Assembly: GCF_020442045.1 (NCBI RefSeq)
Contig: NZ_JAGRLA010000159.1
Coordinates: 1-43,535, forward strand
Origin: Bauldia sp.
Lineage (GTDB): Bacteria; Pseudomonadota; Alphaproteobacteria; Rhizobiales; Kaistiaceae
Direction: 5' to 3'
Length of the DNA stretch: 43,535 bases
Part shown: positions 26,004 to 34,894 of the stretch, piece by piece
How the letters are laid out: each line of letters begins with the position of its first letter
How positions within the stretch are numbered: the stretch's first letter is position 1
Notes under the pieces: model-generated
The model's input: only the letters and a program-made list of their open reading frames with translations
Database searches by the model: none
Told to the model about the DNA's origin: nothing
Position numbers and translations under genes: made by a program

Positions 26004-26064
26004 CGACAGTCTGGTCTCCGATTTGCTGAAAGACGGGCCCGGAAGGCCGGCCGGCGACGGCACC

Positions 26065-26853
26065 CTACGGCTTGCCGGCGATCTCCCTCGCTTTCACCAG
26101 CCTGGCCGGCCGGTGCGCCTCGGCCTCCTTGAAGAGCGAGAAGGTCTGGTTGACGTAGTTCACCGCGCCGCCGATATGCGCCAGATACTCACGCAGCTCC
26201 GGCGTCTTCTCGGCCTCGAATACCTGCACGGGGCGATCGGCGGGCTCGGTCTCGAACTGGGCGTAGAAGAGCGGCTCGCCGCGCTGCAGGATGATGTCCT
26301 TCGACGGCTCGTGCCACTCGAAGGCCCACATCAGCGGGCGGGGCCAGACGTTGATCGGGAAGCGGCCACCGAAGATCGTCCCCGGCAGCGGCTGCGGCCG
26401 GTAGTGCATGAACGGCGCGACCTGCGAAAGGAAGACCGGCTCGTCGGCGACGAAGACATAGGGCAGCGAGATCTGGATGGTCGGCCGATCCTTGTACCGC
26501 CATTCGGGCTCGCCGACGACGTGAAGGTGTTCGCTGAGCTTCTTCGCCCGGACCGGGCTCTTCTCGCCGAGGGCGTTGCGCACCAGCGGCTTGCCCTCGG
26601 GCGACCGGACGAACTGGAGATGCAGGTCGAAGGGGCACCTGATCAGGAAGTAGCGGCTCTCGAGGTTGATCACGGCCGGGCATCGCGACGCTGATTTCGC
26701 GTGGCTCTTGCTCATCTCCACCGAGCGTACCCGCTCCGGCGGCGTGAACACCACGCCCGGCTTGTTGTCATCGTTCAGGAACCAGCCGACCTTGACCGGA
26801 CCGGTGCCGGCCTCGTCATAGTCCGAACGGTCGAAGGCGACGGTGAAATGCAT
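26065..26853 (-). CDS. Conserved-looking protein of unknown function (262 aa)
   Basis: I do not recognise the family. The 262-residue protein has no signal peptide and no membrane helix. It is rich in aromatic and proline residues in the middle (HYRPQPLPGTIFGG, then FPINVWPRPLMWAFEWHEP) and looks like a beta-rich globular domain (about 50-220) with a charged C-terminal helix (KTPELREYLAHIGGAVNYVN). An AGGCAGG stretch precedes the ATG at 26853. Codon and base use match the surrounding genes, so it is likely a real resident gene. It may be cotranscribed with ltrA. No function proposed. Confidence 0.75.
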   Translation of the reverse strand: MHFTVAFDRSDYDEAGTGPVKVGWFLNDDNKPGVVFTPPERVRSVEMSKSHAKSASRCPAVINLESRYFLIRCPFDLHLQFVRSPEGKPLVRNALGEKSPVRAKKLSEHLHVVGEPEWRYKDRPTIQISLPYVFVADEPVFLSQVAPFMHYRPQPLPGTIFGGRFPINVWPRPLMWAFEWHEPSKDIILQRGEPLFYAQFETEPADRPVQVFEAEKTPELREYLAHIGGAVNYVNQTFSLFKEAEAHRPARLVKAREIAGKP

Positions 26854-26975
26854 GGTTGCCTGCCTCGAAAACGATCAGCCGCCGGAAGCGCCGGCGGCGG
26901 CCGGATTCCGACTCCCGAACCTGTCAGGCGACCGAACTTATTCGTTCAGACGCGCCAAAAGAAGGGGCCGAGCCG

Positions 26976-27509
26976 TCAGTCGTAGAGCTTCCAGAGCGGC
27001 GACATCTTGGTCTTGCTCTTCTTGCCGCTCTTCTTCCCGGCCGATGCGTTGGTCGCAACCTTGGCCGAGCCCCGGTCCTGGATGATGATCTTGGTCGAGT
27101 AGATGCCGCGCTTTTCAATGAGGTTGTAAAGCGTCTTCGCATTGGCCGGAGAGAGCCTGACGCAGCCATGCGATACCGGACGGCCGAGGTTGCGGGTCGC
27201 CAGGCTGCCGTGGATGGCATGGCCCTGCTGCGTGAAGAAGACCGAATTCGGCATCGGCGCGTCGTCCCATTCCTCGGAGAAGTGCTCCTCCTCCATGCGG
27301 AAGGGCTGGAACGTTCCGCTCGGCGTGGTGTAGCCGCGCGCGCCGGTCGAGACCGGCCAGTAGTATTTCTTCACGCCATCGACCGTCACGGTCATCCGCT
27401 GCGCGCTCTTGTCGATCGAAACGACGATGCCGGCTGAGGCAACGGACGCAAAGACCATCGTGGACAGGAGCACCATGCCCGCAACGGCAACCCTTCTAAG
27501 AATGGACAT
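26976..27509 (-). CDS. L,D-transpeptidase (YkuD domain), exported
   Basis: A 177-residue periplasmic enzyme forming 3-3 peptidoglycan cross-links or attaching proteins to peptidoglycan. A Sec-type signal covers about residues 1-26 (ends ASVASAG). The YkuD domain (about 27-150) holds the catalytic motif HAIHGSLATRNLGRPVSHGC: first His near 97-100, His114 and nucleophile Cys116 followed by VRLS. The Lys-rich tail (KKSGKKSKTK) could bind anionic cell-wall polymers. It reads as a single gene with gaps of about 120 bases on each side, apparently unrelated to the catabolic neighbours. Confidence 0.92.
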   Translation of the reverse strand: MSILRRVAVAGMVLLSTMVFASVASAGIVVSIDKSAQRMTVTVDGVKKYYWPVSTGARGYTTPSGTFQPFRMEEEHFSEEWDDAPMPNSVFFTQQGHAIHGSLATRNLGRPVSHGCVRLSPANAKTLYNLIEKRGIYSTKIIIQDRGSAKVATNASAGKKSGKKSKTKMSPLWKLYD

Positions 27510-27638
27510 CCCGGACCTGTCTGCTCTCGACTACATTGGGGAACGGCCGGCCCGGAATCCGCGCCGGACAGCGCCATGACAGAAATTACCGCGGTCCCGC
27601 CCGAAAGCAAGGACGCAAATTGCGGAACAACAAGGCTT

Positions 27639-28964
27639 CTAGCCCCTGAGGAGATGCGGCAGCCAGAGGGATATGGCCGGAATCGCCATCAACAGAACCA
27701 CCCGGACGATCTCCGAGGCGAAAAACGGCATGACTCCCTTGAAGGTCTCGCGCATCGGAATGTCGCGCGCCTGGGCGTTGATAATGAAGACGTTGAGGCC
27801 GACCGGCGGTGTTATCAGGCCGAGCTCGACGACAATCAGGGCGATGATCCCGAACCAGATCTTCAGATCCTCAACCGGCATGCCGAAATCGAGATCGATC
27901 ACCACCGGCCAGAAGAACGGGATCGCCAGGATGATCATCGACAGGCTGTCCATCAGCATGCCGAGGACGATGAAGATGACGACGATCAGCGCAAGGATCG
28001 CCATCGGCGGCAGGCCGCTGTTCTGCAGGACCGCGGCAGCGGCCTGCGGGACGCCGGCCCGCGACATGAAGATCGAAAGCAGCGCCGCCCCGAGCAGGAT
28101 GAGGAAGATCATGCCGCTGGTCCGCGCCGTCTCGAGAAGCGCATCGACCGTATCGCGCATCGAAAGCCGGCGCCGCGCGAAGCCATAGAGCGCGACCAGG
28201 AAGACGCCGATCGCCCCGGCCGGCGTCGGGTTGTAGAGGCCCCGATAGATGCCGCCGACGACGATGACGAAGATGATGAGGATCGGCAGCACCCCAATGC
28301 TCGCCGAGATGAATTCCTGCCGGGAGACCGCCTCGCCGCGCGGTCCGGCGCCGGGCACGAAGCGGACATAGATGGCGACGGTGACGAGGAACATCGCCAC
28401 CGCAAGGAGGCCCGGGATCAGCGCCGCGGCGAACAGGGTCACGACATTGGCCTCGACGATGATCGCGTAGACGATCAGCACCACCGACGGCGGGATGAGG
28501 ATGCCCAGCGTGCCGCCGGCGGCGATCGTCCCGGTGGCGAGCGCCGGCGAATAGGCGTAGCGGCGCAACTCCGGCAGCGCCACCTGGGCCATGGTCGACG
28601 CGGTCGCCGTCGACGATCCGCAGACCGCCCCGAAGCCGCCGCAGGCGGCAACCGCCGCCATCGCGACGCCGCCGTTCAAGCGCCCCAGCCACGCGTTGGC
28701 CGCCCGGAAGAGGTCGCGGCTCAGCCCGCAGCGCGCCGCCAGACCTCCCATGAGGATGAACATCGGCAGCACCGACAGGTCGTAGATCGAGAATTGCGAA
28801 TAGGCGAGGTCCTTGAGCTGGTAGAGAACGACCTTGGGTCCGGATTGGAGGCTGGTCCCGACCACGCCGACGAGGATCATGGTATAGGCGATCGGGACGC
28901 GGATCGCGATCAGGGCCAGGAGGACGACGAGGCCGATGATGCCGGTGGCGAAACTGGCGTCCAT
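27639..28964 (-). CDS. TRAP transporter large permease (DctM family)
   Basis: A 441-residue inner-membrane protein, the cation-coupled transport subunit of a TRAP importer, with about twelve helices. Family marks are the early PIAYTMILVGVVG, LPMFILMGGLAARCGL, the GGFGAVCGSSTATASTMA loop and the GILIPPSVVLIVYAI helix. It lies 12 bases after the small permease gene and is last in the P-Q-M operon. TRAP systems bring in organic acids such as C4-dicarboxylates, sugar acids, ectoine, taurine or keto acids; the neighbouring decarboxylase and lactonase suggest a sugar acid or keto acid. That is inferred. Confidence 0.94.
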   Translation of the reverse strand: MDASFATGIIGLVVLLALIAIRVPIAYTMILVGVVGTSLQSGPKVVLYQLKDLAYSQFSIYDLSVLPMFILMGGLAARCGLSRDLFRAANAWLGRLNGGVAMAAVAACGGFGAVCGSSTATASTMAQVALPELRRYAYSPALATGTIAAGGTLGILIPPSVVLIVYAIIVEANVVTLFAAALIPGLLAVAMFLVTVAIYVRFVPGAGPRGEAVSRQEFISASIGVLPILIIFVIVVGGIYRGLYNPTPAGAIGVFLVALYGFARRRLSMRDTVDALLETARTSGMIFLILLGAALLSIFMSRAGVPQAAAAVLQNSGLPPMAILALIVVIFIVLGMLMDSLSMIILAIPFFWPVVIDLDFGMPVEDLKIWFGIIALIVVELGLITPPVGLNVFIINAQARDIPMRETFKGVMPFFASEIVRVVLLMAIPAISLWLPHLLRG

Positions 28965-28976
28965 GTCCCCTGCGCC

Positions 28977-29540
28977 TTATTCGGCCGTCGCCGCCGTCTC
29001 GTCCGCCGCGCCGCGACAGCCGCGCCAGCCCTCGATCAGGGTGACGACGGCGGCGACCAGCAGCAGGGCCAGGGAAACCAGGATCGGGGGAAAGGCCGTC
29101 CAGAGCGGCAGCCCGAGCGTCGCCGTGGTCTCCGGATAGCGAAGGTAATCCTCGAAGCCGAGCGACATCTGGCGGAGCAGCAGGAGCGAGAAGGCGATGG
29201 CGAAAAGCGAGGCGAAGGCGACCATCGCCGAGCGCGCCCGGGCGCTCATCCCTTCCGTGAAGATATCCACCGTGACGTTGGCGCCGGTGAGCTGGCAATA
29301 GGGAAGGAAGGTGAAGATGGCGATCGCCACGAAATGCTTGGTGAGCTCGTAGTCGCCCGGTATCGGCCTGTTCCAGACCAGGTTCGACAGCGCGCTGGCC
29401 GCCGTCAGCAGTACCAGGGCGACGATGATGAAGCCGCCGAGCAAGGCCCAATACCGGATGACCGACCGGACAAGCCGCCCGAGGAAGGATGGACGGGGCC
29501 CGGAGGCCCCTTCCCGGTCGCTCTCGTAGGCGAAGCTCAC
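28977..29540 (-). CDS. TRAP transporter small permease (DctQ family)
   Basis: A 187-residue inner-membrane protein with four predicted helices (about 23-47, 68-85, 105-125, 149-169), the usual DctQ layout. The NVTVDIFTEGMSARARS segment after the second helix is a common family feature. The ATG overlaps the stop of the binding-protein gene by four bases (ATGA), and the large permease follows after 12. It partners the DctM-type subunit. The acidic or charged termini are unremarkable. Confidence 0.92.
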   Translation of the reverse strand: MSFAYESDREGASGPRPSFLGRLVRSVIRYWALLGGFIIVALVLLTAASALSNLVWNRPIPGDYELTKHFVAIAIFTFLPYCQLTGANVTVDIFTEGMSARARSAMVAFASLFAIAFSLLLLRQMSLGFEDYLRYPETTATLGLPLWTAFPPILVSLALLLVAAVVTLIEGWRGCRGAADETAATAE

Positions 29541-30586
29541 TTCGCGCTGTACTTGGCGATCGCCGCCCGCGCCGCGTCGACCAGCGCCTGGGCGTCGATG
29601 CCCTGCGCCGAGCGCTCCTCGACCCAGGCATCGACCACCGGCGCGAGGACCGTATCGAACTCGGCCATCTCGTCCTCGCTCAGCACGATATGCTCGTTGC
29701 CGGCACCGGTCGCGACCTTGATGCCGCCGTTGTCGGCATCACGCCAAACCTGTCCGATCGTCTTCAGCCATTCCTCGCCGGAGTTCTTGTCGAAGACCTC
29801 CTTGAGGTCATCAGGCAGCGAGTCCCAGGTGTCCTTGTTCATCGTCACCTGGAAGGTGGTCGTGCCGAAACGCTGATTGTCGGGCCCCTCGATATCGTAT
29901 TGGGTGACGTCCTGCAGCTTCAGCGCCGGAATGATCTCCCAGGGGATAAGCGCCCCGTCGACGACGTTGGTGCTCAAAGACTGCGGCAGGTCGGGCACCG
30001 GCATCGTCACCGGCGTCGCGCCGAGCGCCTCGACCACCGCATTGCCGGTCGGGCCCGGCACCCTGAGCTTCAGGCCGTCAAGGTCCGAGGGGTGATGCAC
30101 CGGCTTTTCCGCCATCTGCAGCGCCTGGCCGGCATGGACATGCAGGAACAGGACGTGGACGTCCTTGAAGTCCTCCGCGAGGTAGTCGTCGAACATCTCC
30201 GCCATGGCAAGGTTCGTCGCGGTGATGTCGCCGTTGTAGATCGTCGGCAGCTCGAAGACCTCCGAGCGGGGGAAGAGGTTCGGCGTATAGCCGTTCACCG
30301 TCCAGATGATGTCGACCACGCCATCCGCGACCTGGCGGAAGAGCTGGGGCGGCGCGCCACCAAGCGACATCGACGGGTAGATCTCGATCTTGATCCGGCC
30401 GTTGGAATCCTCCTCGATCTTCTTGGCCCATGGCTCCATCATCTTGGTCTGCGCGGGCGCCTTCGGACCCAGGAAGTGATGCAGCTTCAGGGTGAATTCC
30501 GGCTCCTGCGCCATGGCGCCGCCCGCCAGGGCAAGGGCACTGATGCCGCCCAGCACGCCGCAAAGGAGCGTTCGGCGATCAAACAT
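29537..30586 (-). CDS. TRAP transporter substrate-binding protein (DctP family)
   Basis: A 349-residue periplasmic receptor with a signal peptide (MFDRRTLLCGVLGG, then core to about residue 24, ending AMA). The mature protein has the DctP core, with FTLKLHHFLGPKAP, KIEIYPSMSLGGAPPQLFRQ and the LKLRVPGPTGNAVVEALGAT region carrying the Arg that typically pairs with a ligand carboxylate. The ATG at 30586 follows a TGGAGGAT ribosome site at good spacing; an ATG at 30601 lies on that site. It is first gene of the TRAP operon, with a 198-base AT-rich leader that contains a palindrome. Confidence 0.93.
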   Translation of the reverse strand: MFDRRTLLCGVLGGISALALAGGAMAQEPEFTLKLHHFLGPKAPAQTKMMEPWAKKIEEDSNGRIKIEIYPSMSLGGAPPQLFRQVADGVVDIIWTVNGYTPNLFPRSEVFELPTIYNGDITATNLAMAEMFDDYLAEDFKDVHVLFLHVHAGQALQMAEKPVHHPSDLDGLKLRVPGPTGNAVVEALGATPVTMPVPDLPQSLSTNVVDGALIPWEIIPALKLQDVTQYDIEGPDNQRFGTTTFQVTMNKDTWDSLPDDLKEVFDKNSGEEWLKTIGQVWRDADNGGIKVATGAGNEHIVLSEDEMAEFDTVLAPVVDAWVEERSAQGIDAQALVDAARAAIAKYSAK

Positions 30587-30724
30587 GTGGCTATCCTCCA
30601 AAGTTCTTCAACACGTTTCCAATCGCATTCGACCATCATGGCCGAAGACAAATCCGTTTTTCTATGAATTATATCTAACGTACGACAATAGCGCCACAGA
30701 TATTCACGCTCGATAAGTAGGTAT

Positions 30725-30745
30725 TTTGTTCGGAAATCGAACAAA
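30725..30745. promoter_or_regulatory. Perfect 8-base palindrome upstream of the TRAP operon
   Basis: TTTGTTCG (30725-30732) and CGAACAAA (30738-30745) form a perfect inverted repeat around a 5-base spacer, 139 bases upstream of the binding-protein start codon in an AT-rich gap. TGTTCG/CGAACA half-sites with this spacing resemble operators of IclR-type regulators, though other families also use them. The matching regulator is not in the window. It could control the TRAP genes or act at the end of the preceding gene. Confidence 0.5.
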
Positions 30746-30784
30746 TCAAAAGAATATTCCAACGAGATCGCACAGGCAGCTTTC

Positions 30785-32497
30785 CTATAGATGTGGAAGC
30801 CAGACATCAAGCACCGCGGCCCTGCCTTCCTCCCTGACCGCCCTGAGGCCCGCCGCGAGCGCGCCTTCGACATCTTCCGGGCGCTCCACCTTGCGGGCGA
30901 AGGCGCCGCCGGCGGCCGCCGCGATGGCGGAATAATCCGGCGGCGGATCGAAGCTCACCCCGATGTCGCCGGCGCGGCTTGCGTGGCCATCGGGATGGAC
31001 GGCGAGCGTGGAATATTTCGGCGCCTTCCAGCCGCGATTGTTGAAGACGACCTGCAGAAACGGTGTCGCGTAGCGCCGGGCCATCCAGTGAACGGTCGAC
31101 GGCACGGAGAACATGTAGGAGCCGTCGCCGGTCATCGACACGACGGTCCGTTCGGGCGCGGCAAGCTTCGCCCCGATCGCCGCGCCGCCATTCCATCCGA
31201 GCGAACTGCCGCCGCTGGTGAACATCGTCCCCGGTCGCGACCGGGCCAGGTGATCGAAGATGGTGTGATAGTTGGTGATCCCTTCATTCAGAACGATCGT
31301 TTCATCGTCGATGGTCGCCCGCACGCATGCCGTCAGGTATTCGGGGGTAATCGCGTCTCCATCGGGTTTCTCGGCCGCCGCGAGGCGAGCCGAGCGGTCG
31401 GCGTGGCGTCGCGCGTAGTGCGCTCGCCTGGCATCGGCCGCATTTCCGTCGACGGTGGCGGTGTCAAGCCAGGCATTCATCTGCCGCAGGGCGGTCAGCG
31501 AATCCGCGGCGAATGTCGCACGCGCACCGATGTACCAGAGCGGCATCGAGGGCTTGAGCGGATCGACGTCGATATGGAAGATCGCCGCCTTTTCGTTGGG
31601 CCGGTTGACCGTCGGAACCCACGGTATGTCGCTGTCGATCACCAGCACAACGTCGGCTTCGGCAAGCTCGGCATTCCGCACCGGCTGGTTCCAGTAATTG
31701 CCCTGATAGAGCCGGTCGTGATGCGGGAAGTTGACGTAACCGGGCGCGGATTCGAGCACGCCGATCCCAAGGCGATCGCAGAGCTTCGCCAATTCACCGA
31801 CCGCGTCCTTGTTGCGGCCGAGATAGGAGGTGACGATGATCGGCCGATGCGCGCCGGCGAGCGCCTCGGCGAGTTCGACCACCGCCTCGCCGGGAAGCGG
31901 TGCTGGCGCGACCGGGCGCCAGGCGGCCGGGTCGCCGGCTGCCGATGCCGTTTCGGCGCAAAGGACCTCGCGCGCCGCAACCAGATAGACCGGACCGCGC
32001 GGATCGCTGCCGGCGATCTGCAGCGACCGGCGGACGATCTGGCCGGCATTGGCGGCAGCCCGTATCTCGTTCTCGTATTTCACATACTGGCGGAGAATGC
32101 CGCGCTGGTCCGGAACGTCCTGAAGCCAGTGGATGAACTCGTTGCGGCTGCCGAAGAGCTCGCCTTCCTGGGTCGCCGGCGACAGGCCTGCGAAGATGAA
32201 GACCGGAACCCGCGCCCGCGCCACGTTGTGGACGGCGCCGGCGAGCGACTGCGTGCCGCAATCGACATGGACGACGACCGCCTGGGCCTCGCCGCTGACC
32301 TGGGCATGGCCCTGCGCGGCGCTGAGCGCGACCATCTCGTGTGGGCAGGTGACGACCCGGGGGATTTCGCGCCCGGTGGCCTGCGCTGCGGCGATTGCCT
32401 CGACCAGGGCCGGATGATCGCTGCCGAAATTGGCGAAGAGACAGGAGACACCCGCGCCGCTCAGGGCCTCGAGGATGGCGGTGCTGGCAGTGTCCAT
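30785..32497 (-). CDS. ThDP-dependent enzyme, acetolactate synthase / benzoylformate decarboxylase superfamily
   Basis: A 570-residue three-domain enzyme: Pyr-binding domain (about 1-165) with catalytic Glu54 in CPHEMVALSAAQGHA, central domain (about 190-330), and PP-binding domain (about 370-540) with MTGDGSYMFS ... VVFNNRGW, the ThDP/Mg motif. It would decarboxylate or carboligate a 2-keto acid in the cytosol. GGGGATAGGG lies upstream of the ATG. It is 58 bases downstream of an SMP-30 lactonase and precedes the TRAP operon, so a sugar-acid or aromatic keto-acid route is plausible. Housekeeping IlvB is unlikely: the small subunit ilvH is not adjacent and the sequence diverges. Substrate unknown. 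Confidence 0.88.
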   Translation of the reverse strand: MDTASTAILEALSGAGVSCLFANFGSDHPALVEAIAAAQATGREIPRVVTCPHEMVALSAAQGHAQVSGEAQAVVVHVDCGTQSLAGAVHNVARARVPVFIFAGLSPATQEGELFGSRNEFIHWLQDVPDQRGILRQYVKYENEIRAAANAGQIVRRSLQIAGSDPRGPVYLVAAREVLCAETASAAGDPAAWRPVAPAPLPGEAVVELAEALAGAHRPIIVTSYLGRNKDAVGELAKLCDRLGIGVLESAPGYVNFPHHDRLYQGNYWNQPVRNAELAEADVVLVIDSDIPWVPTVNRPNEKAAIFHIDVDPLKPSMPLWYIGARATFAADSLTALRQMNAWLDTATVDGNAADARRAHYARRHADRSARLAAAEKPDGDAITPEYLTACVRATIDDETIVLNEGITNYHTIFDHLARSRPGTMFTSGGSSLGWNGGAAIGAKLAAPERTVVSMTGDGSYMFSVPSTVHWMARRYATPFLQVVFNNRGWKAPKYSTLAVHPDGHASRAGDIGVSFDPPPDYSAIAAAAGGAFARKVERPEDVEGALAAGLRAVREEGRAAVLDVWLPHL

Positions 32498-32555
32498 ACG
32501 CCCTATCCCCTCCGCCGCGGCAGGCGGGCGTGAACCGGGGATATTGGCCGTCGGA

Positions 32556-33440
32556 TCATGCGTCGCGGAACCGGCTGACCGGCGAACCGACGACCGGGCT
32601 GTCGGCGACGATCACCGTCCCGGTCAGCGGCAGCGCCTCGAGTTTCGCCGGATCGCGGCCCGTCCGCAGGCTGGTGAGGAAGAGCCGATCCAGGCCCTCG
32701 CCTCCGAAACAGGGCATCGTCGGCGCGACGACCGGCACGTCATAGGAGACAAGGAGCCTGCCGTCTGGCGAGAAGCGATTGAGCTTGCCGGCCGAGATCC
32801 CGGCGCTCCAGTAGCAGCCCTCGGCATCCGTGGCGCCGCCGTCGGGCCGGCCGATGGTATCGTCCAGATCGACGAAGCGCCTGCGGTTCGCAATCGCACC
32901 GGTATCGGGATCGAAGTCCCAGCAATCCACCCACGGCCCCCGGGAATCGGCATGGAACATCGTCGCCCCGTCCGGCGAGAAGGCGAGACCGTTCGAGACA
33001 TGGAGACCCTCGACCTTCCGCTCGACATAGCCGGCGGCATCGATGCGATAGAGGGCGCCGATCGGCCGCCTGACCGGGACGTCGCCGTCGTCCATCGTTC
33101 CGACCCAGAAAGCGCCATCGGGCCCGACCTTGCCGTCATTCAGCCGGGTGTCGGGAAGGTCGGCCTCGATCGAGGCGATTCTCTCGAAGGTGCCGTCTTC
33201 GGGATCGAACATGCCGACCTCGTCACGCAAGGCGACAACCAGCTTGCCGGAATCGGCGAGGCCAAGCGACCCGACCTCGCTCGGAAGCGTCCAGCTCCGC
33301 GTGTCGCCGCCGGCCAGCTCGCAGCAATGGATCGACCTGCCGAGGATGTCGCAATACCACAATGCGTTGCGGCGATCGTCATAGACCGGCCCTTCGCCGA
33401 GTTCGCAGCGGATATCATTCAACGGCTTGAAGTCGAGCAC
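32556..33440 (-). CDS. SMP-30/gluconolactonase-family lactonase
   Basis: A 294-residue six-bladed beta-propeller, expected to hydrolyse a sugar-acid lactone with one bound divalent metal. The metal-ligand Glu is in CELGEGPVYD (about 12-21), with further family motifs LNDGKVGPDGAFWVGTM, VSNGLAFSPDG and a DGGATDAEGCYWSA segment. The GTG at 33440 follows GGAGA and gives the normal length; the open frame upstream is not conserved-looking. It starts a unit with the ThDP enzyme and is divergent from the sugar-type ABC importer, so the two may be co-controlled. Confidence 0.92.
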   Translation of the reverse strand: MLDFKPLNDIRCELGEGPVYDDRRNALWYCDILGRSIHCCELAGGDTRSWTLPSEVGSLGLADSGKLVVALRDEVGMFDPEDGTFERIASIEADLPDTRLNDGKVGPDGAFWVGTMDDGDVPVRRPIGALYRIDAAGYVERKVEGLHVSNGLAFSPDGATMFHADSRGPWVDCWDFDPDTGAIANRRRFVDLDDTIGRPDGGATDAEGCYWSAGISAGKLNRFSPDGRLLVSYDVPVVAPTMPCFGGEGLDRLFLTSLRTGRDPAKLEALPLTGTVIVADSPVVGSPVSRFRDA

Positions 33441-33785
33441 CGGTCTCTCCGTTTCTGGCCAACTCGCCGGCAACCTGCACGCTTGCGCGCGCGATTGCCA
33501 GCGCGACGGCGACAACGCCGCTATTTGCGGTACGCACCTCACGGTTTCATCGGATGTTATGGTCGCGCCGGCGGGGCGCTGTTTCCAGACGACCCGCCTT
33601 CGGCCGAGCCCGGACAGCGGTCCAATCAGGGGCCATGACAAACCGGTTTCTCTGCCTTACAATTGCAGTGCGCCTATCAATCAGGCGTAAGAGCCCGCAC
33701 GCATTTTTCGACAACGATAAGCGGCGCTCACCCGGTCCCGATGGGTCAATTGTGCGATGAAAGCACGACCAAATGGGAGGAAAAC
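33441..33785. promoter_or_regulatory. 345-base divergent control region, lactonase / sugar ABC importer
   Basis: No gene is visible here. It separates two divergent units and must hold both promoters. Features seen: a small inverted repeat CGCCT (33671-33675) / AGGCG (33683-33687), two CAATTG hexamers (33660-33665 and 33748-33753), an AT-richer stretch around 33700-33725 and the strong ribosome site GGGAGG (33775-33780) for the plus-strand gene. I could not assign -35/-10 boxes with confidence, and no regulator gene is adjacent. Confidence 0.45.
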
Positions 33786-34868
33786 ATGAGGAAACTTGTC
33801 GCCATCGCAGCCGCAGGAGCGGCGGCGTCATTGATGGCCGGCGGCGCCTTTGCGCAGTCCGGCTCGGTTGGCCAGGCCGTCGGCGGATATTCCTTCGAGG
33901 ATGCCGCCAAGGAGGCGCCCGGTACCAAGAACTTCCACTCCAACGATGGCGTCCTGACCTTTGCCATCGTCACCCACACCGCCGGCAACGGCTTCTTCGA
34001 TCCGGTCTATGCGGGGGCGCTGACCGCCGCCAACATGATCGGAGCGAAAGTGCTGCTCCTCGGCTCGGAGTCGCCGGTCGACGACCCGGCGCGCGCCATC
34101 GAGATCACCAACCAGATCCTGCAGGATCCCAATCTCGACGGACTGATCATGACGACGCCGCAGGTCGGCGCCTATGACGACATCGTCAAGACCGCCGAGG
34201 AACTGGGCATCCCGATTGCCACGACCAACTCATACGATCCGAACATCCTGCACCGGAACAGCATCAGCCACACCGGCCAGGACGCCTCCGCGGCGGCAAT
34301 CGCCGGCGAAGCGCTCGTCCAGTGCCTGCTCGACAAGGGCGTCGAAGGCGGTTCGATCGTCCTTCCGAACTCGACCGCGATGGGCAACATCGAGGTCAAC
34401 AACCGTGTCTCGTCGGCCTATGCGGCAATCGTCGCGGGGCTGCAGGCCGCCGGCAAGCTCGACGCGTTCACAGTCGACGCGGGTCCGGAAGGCGTCGGTG
34501 TGGATGCCGATCCCAACGATCCGGTCAACGCCATCGTCAACCTGTTCGAGTCGCGCGGCGACGTGGTCGGTGCCTTCGCCGGCAACAACGTCTTCACGCC
34601 AGCCCTCGCCCAGGCCGTCGCCCAGACCGGCATGACGGGCAAGATCTGCGCCTATGGCTTCGACCTCGGTCCGGCCCAGCAGGAGGCTCTCAAGGCCGGC
34701 AACCTGACGGGTGCCCTCGGCCAGCAGCCGTTCCTTCAGGGCTTCTGGCCGGTCATGCAGCTTTACCTGCAGATCGACCGCGGCATCTCGGCTGCGAACC
34801 TGGACACGCGCGCCCAGCTCGTGACCCAGGACAACGTCGCCGACGTCGGCAAGCGGTTCGAGAACTAA
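33786..34868 (+). CDS. Sugar-type ABC substrate-binding protein (Peripla_BP_4/RbsB class)
   Basis: A 360-residue periplasmic receptor with a clean Sec signal (MRKLVAIAAAGAAASLMAGG, cleavage after AFA near 23). The mature protein is the two-lobed type I fold: FAIVTHTAGNGFFDPVYAGA, a RbsB-like LDGLIMTTPQVGAYDDIV, and the GAFAGNNVFTPALAQAVAQT hinge segment. GGGAGG sits five bases before the ATG. It is first in a three-gene importer and separated from the permease by a strong stem-loop, an arrangement that usually lets the binding protein be made in excess. Ligand probably a sugar or polyol. Confidence 0.92.
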   Translation: MRKLVAIAAAGAAASLMAGGAFAQSGSVGQAVGGYSFEDAAKEAPGTKNFHSNDGVLTFAIVTHTAGNGFFDPVYAGALTAANMIGAKVLLLGSESPVDDPARAIEITNQILQDPNLDGLIMTTPQVGAYDDIVKTAEELGIPIATTNSYDPNILHRNSISHTGQDASAAAIAGEALVQCLLDKGVEGGSIVLPNSTAMGNIEVNNRVSSAYAAIVAGLQAAGKLDAFTVDAGPEGVGVDADPNDPVNAIVNLFESRGDVVGAFAGNNVFTPALAQAVAQTGMTGKICAYGFDLGPAQQEALKAGNLTGALGQQPFLQGFWPVMQLYLQIDRGISAANLDTRAQLVTQDNVADVGKRFEN

Positions 34869-34894
34869 TCCAGGACCGGATAGCCTGAGGCGGG

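Noticed and set aside
27576..29876. 766-codon open frame on the plus strand
   Set aside because: It lies entirely antisense to the TRAP permease and receptor genes; its product is an Asp/Arg/His-rich string with no domain, typical of the opposite strand of GC-rich genes.
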